From Agrobacterium tumefaciens (GTDB taxonomy: Bacteria; Pseudomonadota; Alphaproteobacteria; Rhizobiales; Rhizobiaceae), in NCBI RefSeq assembly GCF_009649785.1, contig NZ_WJOK01000014.1:62001-126000 (forward strand): a stretch of DNA of 64,000 bases. The letters run 5' to 3'. Each line of letters begins with the position of its first letter. The stretch's first letter is position 1. Below the pieces are notes generated by a model, which saw nothing but the letters and a program-made list of their open reading frames with translations, was not told the origin of the DNA and did no database searches. The translations under genes were made by a program, and so were the position numbers. Shown one piece after another: positions 9,151 through 20,274 of the stretch.

Positions 9151-10197
9151 CTAGGCGCCAGTGGCGGCTTTCGGTGGCAGGGCATTGCTGGCATTGCCGT
9201 TCACGAAAGCCATGTCGTCCGTCGTCAGCTCGATGCTGCGCAGTTCGCGGTTGACGAGGAAATGTTCCGTTTCCTCCACCGTGACGGCCAGATCGAGCGT
9301 CGTATCGAAACGCGCCTTGAAGGCTTCGATGATCTCATCAACGATGACCTCCGGCGCAGAAGCGCCCGCCGAAAGACCGACGGTGCGGATATCGCCGATC
9401 GCATCCCAGTCGATTTCCGCCGCACGCTGCACCAGAACCGAATGTTTGGCGCCAGCGCGCAGCGCCACTTCCACCAGCCGCTTCGAGTTTGACGAATTGG
9501 GCGCGCCGACCACGATGAAGAGATCGCAGCCGGGGGCCGCCTGCTTCACCGCATCCTGACGGTTGGTGGTGGCGTAACAAATGCTGTCGGCGGCGGGCGC
9601 CTGAATGGCCGGAAAACGTTCCTGCAACCGGGCAATAACGCCTGCGGTATCATCGACAGACAGCGTTGTCTGGGTAACGAAACCGAGGTTTTCTCGGTCC
9701 ACCGGTTCATAGGTGCCGGCATCCTCCACCGTCTCGATGAGCGAAACGGTACCTTCGGGCAGCTGGCCCATGGTGCCGATGACCTCAGGGTGACCGGCAT
9801 GGCCGATCAACACGACATGGCGGCCGAGGCGCTGGTGGCGCATGGCCTGCTTATGGACCTTGGAGACGAGCGGGCATGTGGCATCGAGATAAAACAGGTT
9901 GCGCGCCTGCGCATCCTCCGGCACGGATTTGGGCACACCATGGGCGGAAAAGACCACCGGCTGCTCGCGATGCTCGGCGGGGATTTCGTGCAGTTCCTCG
10001 ACGAAAATAGCGCCCTTGGCTTCCAGCCCCTCGACCACGTATCGGTTATGGACGATTTCGTGGCGGACATAGACCGGCGCGCCATAGGCTTTCAGCGCCA
10101 GCACGACGATCTGGATCGCCCGGTCCACGCCCGCGCAAAAGCCGCGCGGTCCGCACAGCCTTATCGTCAAAGGGGGTTTGGAAACGGCGATGTTCAT
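9151..10197 (-). CDS. ispH: 4-hydroxy-3-methylbut-2-enyl diphosphate reductase
   Basis: A 348-residue IspH (LytB), the last enzyme of the MEP isoprenoid pathway, making IPP and DMAPP with a [4Fe-4S] cluster. The three cluster cysteines lie in [23 protein letters not shown] and the [18 protein letters not shown] region, with conserved AHGVP and IGHAGHPEV. The C-terminus is somewhat extended. The first MEP enzyme gene, dxs, is about 26 kb away in this window. ispH sits downstream of the SURF1 gene on the same strand with a 63-bp gap. Confidence 0.98.
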   Translation of the reverse strand: MNIAVSKPPLTIRLCGPRGFCAGVDRAIQIVVLALKAYGAPVYVRHEIVHNRYVVEGLEAKGAIFVEELHEIPAEHREQPVVFSAHGVPKSVPEDAQARNLFYLDATCPLVSKVHKQAMRHQRLGRHVVLIGHAGHPEVIGTMGQLPEGTVSLIETVEDAGTYEPVDRENLGFVTQTTLSVDDTAGVIARLQERFPAIQAPAADSICYATTNRQDAVKQAAPGCDLFIVVGAPNSSNSKRLVEVALRAGAKHSVLVQRAAEIDWDAIGDIRTVGLSAGASAPEVIVDEIIEAFKARFDTTLDLAVTVEETEHFLVNRELRSIELTTDDMAFVNGNASNALPPKAATGA

Positions 10198-10260
10198 TCG
10201 TGCTCCTTGGCGTGCTCCTTGCCCTTGCCCGGTAGCCAGCCTTACCGGACAGGGCGCGCG

Positions 10261-10995
10261 TTATTCACCTTGCGCCTTACCGTTCCGGAAATAGGCAAAA
10301 CCGGCGACGATGACAAGGGCCGCCGCCAGACCATACCACGTTATCGCATATTGCAGGTGATTGTTGGGCAAATCTATCAGCGTCACGCCGCCCTGTGGCC
10401 AGCCGCCGGGGTTCGGCGCATCGTCGGCATCCACGAACAGGTTGACCAGCTTGTTGGGCGGGATATCGGTGCTCGACGCCATGGCCGCCAGATCCTTCCA
10501 GTAGAAGATGTTCTTGGCGATATCGTTATCCGGCAGCAGGGAAGACGGTTTTGCAACGAGAGGCGCGCGCGCCAGCCCCTTGATCTGCACCTCGCCAGCG
10601 ACCTGCCCTTCAGGCCGCTTCGTCGCCTCCTTCATCTCAAACGGCACGAAGCCGCGATTGACGAAGAGGATGCGGCCATCGGCAAGCGACAGCGGAGTAT
10701 AGATGTAATAGCCGGTTCTGCCCTGGTGGGTGGCGAAGAAATGCCGCTCGCGGGCATGATCGAAAACGCCGGAAACGTTGACCCTGCGATATTCAATTTC
10801 GCCGCCGCTTTTGGCAATGGCTTCGATCTGCGAGAGCGTGGCCGGACTTGCGTTGCGCCGCGCCTCGATATCGGCAATCAGCGCTTCTTTCCAGTAAAGC
10901 CGCTTCACCTGCCATGTGCCTAGCCCGAGAAGGATGGCAAGTGCCAAAAGGACGAGCGGCGCGGCAAACCAGATGCGTCTTTCCGCCGCCTTCAT
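10261..10995 (-). CDS. SURF1-family cytochrome oxidase assembly protein
   Basis: A 244-residue inner-membrane protein with one membrane helix near the N-terminus (residues about 8-27) and one at the C-terminus (LVIVAGFAYFR), the SURF1 topology. GRTGYYIYTPL, ILFVNRGFVP and GGVTLIDLPNNHLQYAITWYG are family signatures; SURF1 assists heme a insertion into aa3 oxidase subunit I. ATG 10995 is preceded by GAGG with eight bases and is preferred over the longer open frame. It is the last cox-related gene before ispH. Confidence 0.94.
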   Translation of the reverse strand: MKAAERRIWFAAPLVLLALAILLGLGTWQVKRLYWKEALIADIEARRNASPATLSQIEAIAKSGGEIEYRRVNVSGVFDHARERHFFATHQGRTGYYIYTPLSLADGRILFVNRGFVPFEMKEATKRPEGQVAGEVQIKGLARAPLVAKPSSLLPDNDIAKNIFYWKDLAAMASSTDIPPNKLVNLFVDADDAPNPGGWPQGGVTLIDLPNNHLQYAITWYGLAAALVIVAGFAYFRNGKAQGE

Positions 10996-11005
10996 GTGGG
11001 AAACC

Positions 11006-11392
11006 TCATTCACGATCAAGCCTGCCTTCGCTTGCATTGTTGCGGTATTGCAGCGCAATCATGATGCCCTTCATCTTGCGCAGCAGCACGAGGGAGACGA
11101 TCACCGCGAAAGGCAACCAGAGCATGGCATGCACCCAGACGGGTGGCGCAAAACGCTGATCGAACCAAAGCGCCAGCCTGACGACAAGGAAACCGACGAT
11201 CAGCATGACAAAGACGGCCGGGCCTTCGCCCGCATCGGCAAAGCCATAATCCAGCCCGCAGGCGCTGCATGCGGGTTTCGGGGTCAGGAAGCCGTCGAAC
11301 AGCCTGCCATTGCCGCAACGCGGGCAGCAGCCCTTCAGCCCGACTTTTATTGGGTCCACCGGCGCAAAGCCGCCGTTTCCGGGTTCAGACAT
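11006..11392 (-). CDS. DUF983 family membrane protein with zinc ribbon
   Basis: This 128-residue protein has an N-terminal four-Cys ribbon (CCPRCGNGRLFDGF and ACSACGLDYG) and two hydrophobic helices, the DUF983 layout. Members are found regularly in cytochrome oxidase clusters of alphaproteobacteria, and a role in oxidase biogenesis is inferred from that linkage only. It ends 11 bases upstream of the SURF1 start and follows ctaE, from which it is separated by a terminator-like hairpin. Confidence 0.9.
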   Translation of the reverse strand: MSEPGNGGFAPVDPIKVGLKGCCPRCGNGRLFDGFLTPKPACSACGLDYGFADAGEGPAVFVMLIVGFLVVRLALWFDQRFAPPVWVHAMLWLPFAVIVSLVLLRKMKGIMIALQYRNNASEGRLDRE

Positions 11393-11451
11393 GATGGCCT
11401 CCCGCCTTGGGCCGGTTAAACCTCCGTCCGGCCCGCCTGTTTAAACACAAA

Positions 11452-11469
11452 GGGCGGCAGATGCCGCCC
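11452..11469 (-). terminator. Hairpin between ctaE and the DUF983 gene
   Basis: A perfect 8-bp stem GGGCGGCA / TGCCGCCC with a two-base centre is followed on the minus strand by TTTGTGTTTAAAC. It lies 24 bases past the ctaE stop, so it could attenuate transcription from the oxidase genes into DUF983-SURF1-ispH. Confidence 0.65.
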
Positions 11470-11492
11470 TCCGAGTCAGAAAACAAACCGCA

Positions 11493-12368
11493 TCACTCCG
11501 CCAGCGGCGCGCCCCAGCCGCCCCAGATGTAGATCGCGAAGAACAGGAACAGCCAGACGACGTCAACGAAGTGCCAGTACCAGGCAGCCGCTTCGAAGCC
11601 GAAATGCTGTTTCGGCGTGAAACCGCCGGCAATGGCGCGCAGCAGGCAGACCAGCAGGAAAACCGTGCCGACGAAAACGTGGAAACCGTGGAAGCCGGTC
11701 GCCATGAAGAAGGTCGCACCATAGATCGAGTTCTTGAAGTCGAACGGGGCGTGCATGTATTCGTAAACCTGCACGGTCGAGAACAGGACGCCGAGGGCAA
11801 CGGTGAGGACGAGACCGGTGATCAGCCCCTTGCGGTCATTGTGCAGCAGGGCATGGTGTGCCCATGTCACGCAGGTGCCCGACAAAAGCAGGATGACGGT
11901 GTTGTAGAGTGGCAGGTGCCAGGGATCGATGACCTCGATGCCCTTTGGCGGCCACTGACCGCCGGTATATTCGAGGCGGGACGCCTGAATGGCCTCGTGC
12001 GGATAAAGGCTGGCATCGAAATAGGCCCAGAACCACGCGACGAAGAACATCACCTCAGAGGCGATGAACATGATCATGCCGTAACGCAGGTGAAGCGAAA
12101 CGACGCGGGTGTGGCTACCCTCATTGGCTTCCTTGATCGTGTCTGCCCACCATGCGTACATGGTGTAAAGCACGATGACGAGACCGATATAAAACAGCCA
12201 GGGATTGGCCAGTTCCATGCCGAACAGCTTGAAGGAGCCAGCCGACAGGTAACGCATGTAACAGACGCCGCCAAAGGTCAGAATGAAGGCGCCGATCGAG
12301 GCCAGAAGCGGCCAGGGGCTTGGATCTATGATGTGGTAGTCGTGGTTCTTCTGATGCGTATCTGCCAT
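11493..12368 (-). CDS. ctaE: Cytochrome c oxidase subunit III
   Basis: A 291-residue subunit III of aa3 oxidase. It has seven predicted membrane helices and conserved segments such as SEVMFFVAWFWAYF, with the lipid-associated Glu, and FFMATGFHGFHVFVGTVFLL and AAWYWHFVDVVWLFLF. An in-frame TTG at 12377 is possible but sits too close to the AGGGG Shine-Dalgarno, so ATG 12368 is used. It stabilises subunit I and is encoded 63 bp downstream of ctaG. Confidence 0.97.
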   Translation of the reverse strand: MADTHQKNHDYHIIDPSPWPLLASIGAFILTFGGVCYMRYLSAGSFKLFGMELANPWLFYIGLVIVLYTMYAWWADTIKEANEGSHTRVVSLHLRYGMIMFIASEVMFFVAWFWAYFDASLYPHEAIQASRLEYTGGQWPPKGIEVIDPWHLPLYNTVILLLSGTCVTWAHHALLHNDRKGLITGLVLTVALGVLFSTVQVYEYMHAPFDFKNSIYGATFFMATGFHGFHVFVGTVFLLVCLLRAIAGGFTPKQHFGFEAAAWYWHFVDVVWLFLFFAIYIWGGWGAPLAE

Positions 12369-12431
12369 GTGTGACAATCCCCTGGTATCTCTTCCCAGAC
12401 CCGGCCCTACTCAAAAGGCCCAAGTCTCCTC

Positions 12432-13061
12432 TCACAATTTGCTTTCGCCAGATTCAGTCTTTACCGGCAAGGACGCAACCGGTTTTTCGGTTTTGGCCGG
12501 ATAAAACGTATAGGACAGCGTCAAAGTATGAATGTTCTTCGTTTCGCGCGCCGTGGCGATATCCGGATCGATGAAAAACACCACCGGCATTTCGAGCGTT
12601 TCGCCCGGCTGAAGCGTCGTTTCAGTGAAGCAGAAACACTCCACCTTGTTGAAATAAGCGCCTGCTTCCATGGGCGTGACGTTAAAGACCGCCGTGCCCG
12701 TGGTTGCCACCGCTGAGCGGTTCGTCGCCTTGAAATTGATCTGCACCGTCTCGCCGATTTTCGGCGTGACCAGCTTGTCGACCGGGCGGAAATCCCAGTT
12801 GAGGCCATTCGACGTATTGGCGTCGAAGGTGACGTTGATGGTCTTGTCGAGAATGACGTCGGAATATTGCTCGACGCGCTGGGTCGTGCCGTTATAGCCA
12901 GTGACGCGGCAGAACAGGCTGTAGAGCGGAACGGCGGCATAGGCCATGCCGATCATAGCGCAGAAAAAGACGAGACAGAGCACGAGGATGGAGCGATTGC
13001 TCACCCGCTGCGTGCCGGCCGTTGCCTTGTCTGCCCCGATATTTGCCCCAGTATTCGCCAT
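12432..13061 (-). CDS. ctaG: Cytochrome c oxidase copper-assembly protein CtaG
   Basis: This 209-residue CtaG/Cox11 protein delivers copper to the CuB site of oxidase subunit I. It has one N-terminal membrane helix ([20 protein letters not shown]), the conserved [12 protein letters not shown] next to it, and the copper-binding CFCF in [16 protein letters not shown], then a periplasmic Ig-like domain ending in LSYTFY. ATG 13061 has a strong GGAGGG five to seven bases upstream; the longer frame lacks support. It follows the small coxF-like gene by 42 bp. Confidence 0.97.
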   Translation of the reverse strand: MANTGANIGADKATAGTQRVSNRSILVLCLVFFCAMIGMAYAAVPLYSLFCRVTGYNGTTQRVEQYSDVILDKTINVTFDANTSNGLNWDFRPVDKLVTPKIGETVQINFKATNRSAVATTGTAVFNVTPMEAGAYFNKVECFCFTETTLQPGETLEMPVVFFIDPDIATARETKNIHTLTLSYTFYPAKTEKPVASLPVKTESGESKL

Positions 13062-13103
13062 GTCCCCCTCCTCTCCTCCGATCATGCCCTCACTGTCAGG
13101 CCG

Positions 13104-13235
13104 TCAATGCGAGCCGATCTTGATGATGGTGATGACGTAAAACAGCACCACCAGACCGGCGAGCAAGACGCCGAGCGCGACGTTGCGCCCGCGCCTCGAT
13201 TTTTTCTGCGCCGCGCTCAGTTCCACGGTTTCCAT
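13104..13235 (-). CDS. CoxF-like small single-pass membrane protein
   Basis: A 43-residue gene short enough to be missed by default ORF cut-offs. It starts [18 protein letters not shown], continues with one hydrophobic helix (VALGVLLAGLVVLFYVITII) and ends KIGSH. Its ATG overlaps the ctaB stop as TGATG, so it is translationally coupled to ctaB, and it ends 42 bp before ctaG. Position and pattern match the tiny CoxF-type proteins found between heme O synthase and CtaG in alphaproteobacterial oxidase operons. Their role is not well defined. Confidence 0.85.
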   Translation of the reverse strand: METVELSAAQKKSRRGRNVALGVLLAGLVVLFYVITIIKIGSH

Positions 13236-14188
13236 CAAAAAACTCCCGAAATCACGGCTTTCAGGGCCGGAGCGAAATGATCGGCCAAAAGGCCGGAGAA
13301 GACGGCGAAGAGGTAAAGCACCGAATAGGCGAACATCTTCTTGGCGGGCAGCATTTTTTCGTCACCGTCAGGCATGCGCCGGACATCGAGCGAACAGTAC
13401 ACAAAGATCGCGCTCAGCACGGCGGCGAAAATGCCATAACCGAGGCTCGCCAGACCGGTGAAATACGGCGCGACCGCAACTGCAGCCGTCAGCACGGCGT
13501 AAACGATCATCTGGTTCTTGGTGGAGCGCTCGCCCGCCACGTTCGGCATCATCGGAATGCCGACGGAGCCGTAGTCGCGCATCTTGAACAGCGCCAGCGC
13601 CCAGAAATGGGCTGGTGTCCACAAGAAGATGATGAGGAAGAGGATGACGCTATCAAGCGAAACGCCGCCGGTGACGCAGGCCCAGCCAAGCATGGGCGGG
13701 AAAGCGCCGGCAGCACCACCAATGACGATGTTCTGCGGTGTCGAGCGTTTCAGCCACATCGTATAAACGACGGCGTAGAAGAAAATGGTGAAGGCGAGCA
13801 ATCCGGCGGAGAACCAGTTGACCGCAAGCCCGAGGATGACCACCGAAAAGGCCGAGAGCGTCAGTCCGAAGGCCAGCGCCTCGCCAGGTGCTACGCGGCC
13901 GGACGGGATCGGCCGCTTGGCGGTGCGGCTCATCACGGCGTCGATATCTGCATCGTACCACATGTTGAGCGCGCCGGATGCGCCGGCACCGACGGCAATA
14001 CAGAGAATGGCGATGAGGCCGAGGACCGGGTTGATGTGGCCCGGCGCCAGCACGAGGCCCGCAAACGCCGTGAAGACGACGAGCGACATGACGCGCGGTT
14101 TCAGCAACTCGAAATAATCGCGCGCGCCGGCTTCCGAAAGTTCGGAGCTTTCCAGGCCAAGCATTTCGCGATTGTCGATGACGGTCAT
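13235..14188 (-). CDS. ctaB: Protoheme IX farnesyltransferase (heme O synthase)
   Basis: A 317-residue UbiA-superfamily prenyltransferase that converts heme B to heme O, precursor of heme A for aa3 oxidase. The prenyl-diphosphate-binding Asp motif is [15 protein letters not shown] followed by KRPIPSG, with about nine membrane helices. SD AGGA lies six bases before the ATG. It lies downstream of ctaD after a 381-bp leader containing two hairpins and is coupled to the coxF-like gene. Confidence 0.97.
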   Translation of the reverse strand: MTVIDNREMLGLESSELSEAGARDYFELLKPRVMSLVVFTAFAGLVLAPGHINPVLGLIAILCIAVGAGASGALNMWYDADIDAVMSRTAKRPIPSGRVAPGEALAFGLTLSAFSVVILGLAVNWFSAGLLAFTIFFYAVVYTMWLKRSTPQNIVIGGAAGAFPPMLGWACVTGGVSLDSVILFLIIFLWTPAHFWALALFKMRDYGSVGIPMMPNVAGERSTKNQMIVYAVLTAAVAVAPYFTGLASLGYGIFAAVLSAIFVYCSLDVRRMPDGDEKMLPAKKMFAYSVLYLFAVFSGLLADHFAPALKAVISGVF

Positions 14189-14210
14189 TTCGTATCCTGT
14201 TTTTCTTCAG

Positions 14211-14266
14211 ATGCCGCTTGTCGCGGCATCCCTTGCACCAGCCCGAAAACAGAGTGTCGTTTTCGG
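14211..14266 (-). promoter_or_regulatory. Two hairpins in the ctaB leader
   Basis: The ctaD-ctaB gap (14189-14569, 381 bp) holds no convincing gene. Close to ctaB it carries two perfect inverted repeats: ATGCCGC / GCGGCAT (14211-14229, five-base loop) and CCGAAAAC / GTTTTCGG (14243-14266, eight-base loop). They could block RNA decay or act as a leader control element for ctaB; neither is followed by a T-run on the minus strand. Confidence 0.5.
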
Positions 14267-14569
14267 CGTGCACGGTGCGTCAATTCATTGGTCCGAACGT
14301 TCCGGCACGGGCAGCACCGGGGTCAAAGACCCGATGCCATGCGCCTGGCATATCGCCACGCCCGTTCCGTCGCCCTGCTGCGTCTGCCCATTCATAGTGG
14401 CAGTACTTGGCTTTTATCATGTCGCACGAAAAGCTTCGCTTGGACAAAATGCCTCACGCAGCAGCAGACTCCGTCCGCCTCAAGGGAAACGGCGCGGATA
14501 AGCCCGCACCATCCCCTCTTTTCAGCTTCCGGAGTTCGCAAGCCCTGCCCGCGCACTCCGGTCCGGCAT

Positions 14570-17193
<2,624 letters not shown>

Positions 17194-17214
17194 GGTACCC
17201 TCTCCCTCACGCGT

Positions 17215-17228
17215 CTGATCTTGATCAA
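17215..17228 (-). promoter_or_regulatory. FNR/FixK-type binding site upstream of ctaC
   Basis: On the minus strand the sequence TTGATCAAGATCAG matches the FNR/FixK consensus TTGAT-N4-ATCAA at nine of ten positions (last A is G). It lies between the probable promoter and the GTG start of ctaC, a position more consistent with repression than activation. The rest of the 408-bp gap (17194-17601) contains no supportable gene. Confidence 0.5.
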
Positions 17229-17601
17229 TTACAGACGCAGAATCCATGCTTATGGTACTAACTTCAAACCACAGTTTGTCCTCTGCCGCAATATGCGTAA
17301 GGACACGGATGTCAGCCAATTTCACCATTGTTCGTCGCAGCCGAGTTTCCCATGTCCCGTATCCTGCAAGATATTTCAGGCGCGCTTGGCAATGGTCAAA
17401 ATCCGGCGCAGCCCCTGCTGGCAGCGCTTTTGCAGCAGGCTTCAGCCAACAGGCACCGGCTGCCGCACGGTCAAATCAGGCGCCTGCACCCGGCAACAGG
17501 TCCTATTTCCGCCCAACTCGGCTGGAATTGAGGTACCAAGGCTTTTTTTTCCGGATTATGGCGTCAAAATAGCCGCACTGATTCGAATCCCAGAGGTATC
17601 C

Positions 17602-18126
17602 ATGCGTCTTTCCCCGCTCGCGCGCACTTTTCTTGCCGCCGCCGGTCTTGCCATCATCGCTCCCGCCGCAGCGGCGCTGGCGCAACAGCAGCCGCCCGGA
17701 ACGCCGAAGTCGACGCATGGAGCATGGTCGGTGATCTGCGACAAGCCGGCAGGCGCATCCGAAGATCAATGCGCCCTGATGCAGAACGTGATTGCCGACG
17801 ACCGCCCGGAAGTGGGGCTTTCGGTGGTGGTCCTGAAAACCGCGGACCGCAAGTCGCGCATCCTGCGTATCCTCGCACCGCTTGGCGTGCTTCTGAAGGA
17901 CGGCATGGAGCTTTATATCGACAACAACAATATTGGCCGCGCCTATTTCACCCGCTGCTTCTCCGAAGGCTGCTATGTCGAGGTCGATATTGACGACGAG
18001 CTGCTGAAGGTTCTGCGCGCCGGCAAGAACGCGGTTTTCGCGCTGCGTGAATCCGTCGATCAGGATCGTGTCGGTATTCCGATCGAGCTCACCGGCTTTG
18101 CCGAAGGCTACGACGCGCTTCCTTAA
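17602..18126 (+). CDS. Invasion-associated locus B (IalB) family periplasmic protein
   Basis: A 174-residue exported protein with a clean signal peptide (LAIIAPAAAALA, cleavage near residue 29). The mature part has WSVICDKPAGASEDQCALMQ, two further Cys in TRCFSEGCYVEV, and the GIPIELTGFAEGYDAL C-terminus of the IalB family, named for a Bartonella invasion locus but common in free-living rhizobia. The four cysteines probably form disulfides. ATG 17602 follows AGAGG by five bases. Divergent from ctaC. Function is not known. Confidence 0.9.
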   Translation: MRLSPLARTFLAAAGLAIIAPAAAALAQQQPPGTPKSTHGAWSVICDKPAGASEDQCALMQNVIADDRPEVGLSVVVLKTADRKSRILRILAPLGVLLKDGMELYIDNNNIGRAYFTRCFSEGCYVEVDIDDELLKVLRAGKNAVFALRESVDQDRVGIPIELTGFAEGYDALP

Positions 18127-18195
18127 ACAATAAGGTTGAATCCGAGAGACTAAAACTCTACCATGAAAGTATTGTTTTAACTATTTTCGGATATC

Positions 18196-18504
18196 ATGAA
18201 ATATAGAAAACCGGTAACCCTCCGTCAGTTTCGCGGCGTTTTTCTGGTACTTCTACTATTTGCTTTTGCGGTGAGCTTTGCTCATGAAAGTGGCCTCTTG
18301 CCCGATTTCATGGTAGGAAACGCGCAGCCGCAAATGCTGATTATGATTGTCACTGGGAATATTCTGTCGCAGTTCCACTGGGAACGCGTCGTGCCGAATC
18401 CGCCTGAGCACTGGGGACGTCTGACGTTGCTGGTTCTTCTCCATAGCGTCCCTGTCTATGTGGCCATGGCTTTTTTCGTGCACCTCATATTCAAGCTGAC
18501 TTGA
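18196..18504 (+). CDS. Small hypothetical membrane protein
   Basis: A 102-residue protein I do not recognise. It has two clear hydrophobic helices (GVFLVLLLFAFAVSFAH and LTLLVLLHSVPVYVAMAFFV) and a moderately hydrophobic segment between them (QPQMLIMIVTGNIL). The region, including the A/T-rich 70 bp before it, is visibly lower in GC than its neighbours, and the Shine-Dalgarno is poor (GGA four bases from the ATG). It may be a recently gained or fast-evolving gene. No function can be assigned. Confidence 0.6.
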   Translation: MKYRKPVTLRQFRGVFLVLLLFAFAVSFAHESGLLPDFMVGNAQPQMLIMIVTGNILSQFHWERVVPNPPEHWGRLTLLVLLHSVPVYVAMAFFVHLIFKLT

Positions 18505-18583
18505 GCCAAATCACGCTTTGGCTTGCCACCGACGCCCCACAATCCTACATGCTTGCCAGACACTATTCAGTTTGGAGCCTCCC

Positions 18584-19999
18584 ATGACCAACGACCTTGT
18601 AAATCTCTTCGATTGCGACGAGACGCAGTTGCGCAAGCTGGTCGCGGAAGCGCTCACCGGCGCAGACGATGGCGAGTTGTTCATCGAACATGCGCAGGCC
18701 GAATCGCTGACCTTCGATAACGGCCGCCTCAAGGGCGGCTCCTTCAATACCGACCAGGGTTTTGGCCTGCGCGCCGTTGCCGGCGAGACCGTCGGCTACG
18801 CCCATGCGGGCGAGCTGTCGCAGGCTGCGCTGAAGCGGGCGTCGGATGCTGTCGGCGCCGTGACCAGAGGTTATTCCGGTTCCTATGCCGCAGCCCCACA
18901 ACGCACTAACAAAAAGCTCTACGGCGACGAAAACCCGATCGGCAGCCCGAGCTTCGAGGAGAAGGTGAAACTTCTCACCGATATCGACGCCTATTTGCGC
19001 GACAAAGACGCGAATGTCCGGCAGGTGACGGCGACGATTTCCGCAAGCTGGCAGGTAGTGGATATTCTGCGCGCCGATGGCCATCGCGTCAGCGATGTCA
19101 GGCCCATGACCCGTATCAATATTTCCGTGGTCGCAGGTGAAGGCGACCGGCAGGAAAGCGGCTCCTACGGCATTGGCGGCCGCGTCGGCTTTGGCGATTT
19201 CATCACCACGGAGAACTGGCAGCGCGGTGCCGACGAGGCGCTGCGCCAGGCGCTCGTCAACCTGACCGCCGTCGATGCGCCGGCCGGCACCATGGATGTG
19301 GTTCTCGGCTCCGGCTGGCCCGGCGTCATGCTGCATGAGGCTGTAGGCCATGGCCTCGAGGGCGATTTCAACCGCAAGAAAACCTCGGCCTTTGCCGGCC
19401 TGATGGGCGAGATGGTGGCAGCCCCGGGTGTGACTGTGGTGGATGACGGCACCATCGACAGCCGCCGTGGTTCGCTCACCGTCGACGACGAGGGAACACC
19501 GTCGGCCCATAATGTGCTGATCGAGAACGGCAGGCTGGTGGGATATATGCAGGACCGCCAGAACGCCCGGCTGATGGGTGCGAAGGCGACAGGCAATGGC
19601 CGCCGGCAGGGGTATGCCTATGTGCCGATGCCGCGCATGACCAACACCTACATGCTGTCAGGCGACAAGACGCCCGAGGAGATCATCTCCTCCGTCAAGA
19701 AGGGCATCTATGCCGTTTCCTTCGGTGGCGGTCAGGTGGATATCACATCAGGCAAGTTCGTGTTCGGCTGCACCGAGGCTTATCTCATCGAGAACGGCAA
19801 GATCGGCGCGCCGGTGAAGGGTGCAATGCTGATCGGCAACGGGCCGGACGCAATGAAGCGCGTCTCGATGATCGGCAACGATTCGAAACTGGACACCGGC
19901 ATCGGCAATTGCGGCAAGGCCGGGCAATGGGTGCCGGTTGGCGTCGGCCAGCCGCATCTGCGCATGGACCAGATCACCGTCGGCGGCACGAAGGCGTAG
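18584..19999 (+). CDS. tldD: Metallopeptidase TldD
   Basis: The 471-residue TldD subunit of the TldD/TldE (PmbA) metalloprotease, which in enterobacteria degrades unfolded peptides and matures microcins. The zinc motif HEAVGHGLEGDF (HExxxH) and GTPSAHNVLIENG, TGNGRRQGYAY and VFGCTEAYLIENG are characteristic. ATG 18584 has TTGGAG seven bases upstream; the frame is open to 18518 but without an RBS. No tldE is present in this window, so the partner must be elsewhere. A RIME-like repeat begins right at its stop. Confidence 0.97.
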   Translation: MTNDLVNLFDCDETQLRKLVAEALTGADDGELFIEHAQAESLTFDNGRLKGGSFNTDQGFGLRAVAGETVGYAHAGELSQAALKRASDAVGAVTRGYSGSYAAAPQRTNKKLYGDENPIGSPSFEEKVKLLTDIDAYLRDKDANVRQVTATISASWQVVDILRADGHRVSDVRPMTRINISVVAGEGDRQESGSYGIGGRVGFGDFITTENWQRGADEALRQALVNLTAVDAPAGTMDVVLGSGWPGVMLHEAVGHGLEGDFNRKKTSAFAGLMGEMVAAPGVTVVDDGTIDSRRGSLTVDDEGTPSAHNVLIENGRLVGYMQDRQNARLMGAKATGNGRRQGYAYVPMPRMTNTYMLSGDKTPEEIISSVKKGIYAVSFGGGQVDITSGKFVFGCTEAYLIENGKIGAPVKGAMLIGNGPDAMKRVSMIGNDSKLDTGIGNCGKAGQWVPVGVGQPHLRMDQITVGGTKA

Positions 20000-20105
20000 T
20001 TCCGGCCTCGAGCCGGAATCCAGCCTACCCGCGTCCGTTTGGCGAGATGAGCCGTTTCAGCCCAAGGACTTGGGCTGACTGTGTGCCGGATCATGCCCGG
20101 CATGA
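20000..20105. repeat. RIME-like intergenic palindromic element
   Basis: The element begins with TTCCGGCCTCGAGCCGGAA immediately after the tldD stop and ends with GTGCCGGATCATGCCCGGCA. Inside is a second stem, CAGCCCAAGGACTTGGGCTG. The element at 26963-27078 has the same order of parts. The remainder of this gap up to 20274 shows no gene. It is a member of a dispersed repeat family. Confidence 0.75.
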
Positions 20106-20274
20106 GGTGAGAAAGGCTGTGGTAGGCCGAAAAGTTGAACCTGCTTCAGCCCACAACTCCGCACATGGCTGCCATGATGAGGATTCCTCTGGCAAGTCAC
20201 CCGGAAGACGATAATATCGCCCCATTACCGCAGGCCACGCCTCCCATAGCCGGGCCTGCGCGGCAAAGGAGACC

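Noticed and set aside
14172..14501. 109-codon plus-strand frame in the ctaD-ctaB gap
   Set aside because: No RBS, no family resemblance, and it overlaps the ctaB start region with its hairpins.
17352..17531. Small plus-strand frame beginning MSRILQDISGALGNGQNP in the ctaC-ialB gap
   Set aside because: The product looks fairly protein-like, but there is no Shine-Dalgarno, it recalls no family, and it occupies a divergent promoter region. Ribosome profiling could reinstate it.
17580..17600. tRNA-like TTCGAATCC sequence
   Set aside because: It resembles a T-loop, but no acceptor, D or anticodon stem can be formed around it. It is just upstream of the ialB RBS.
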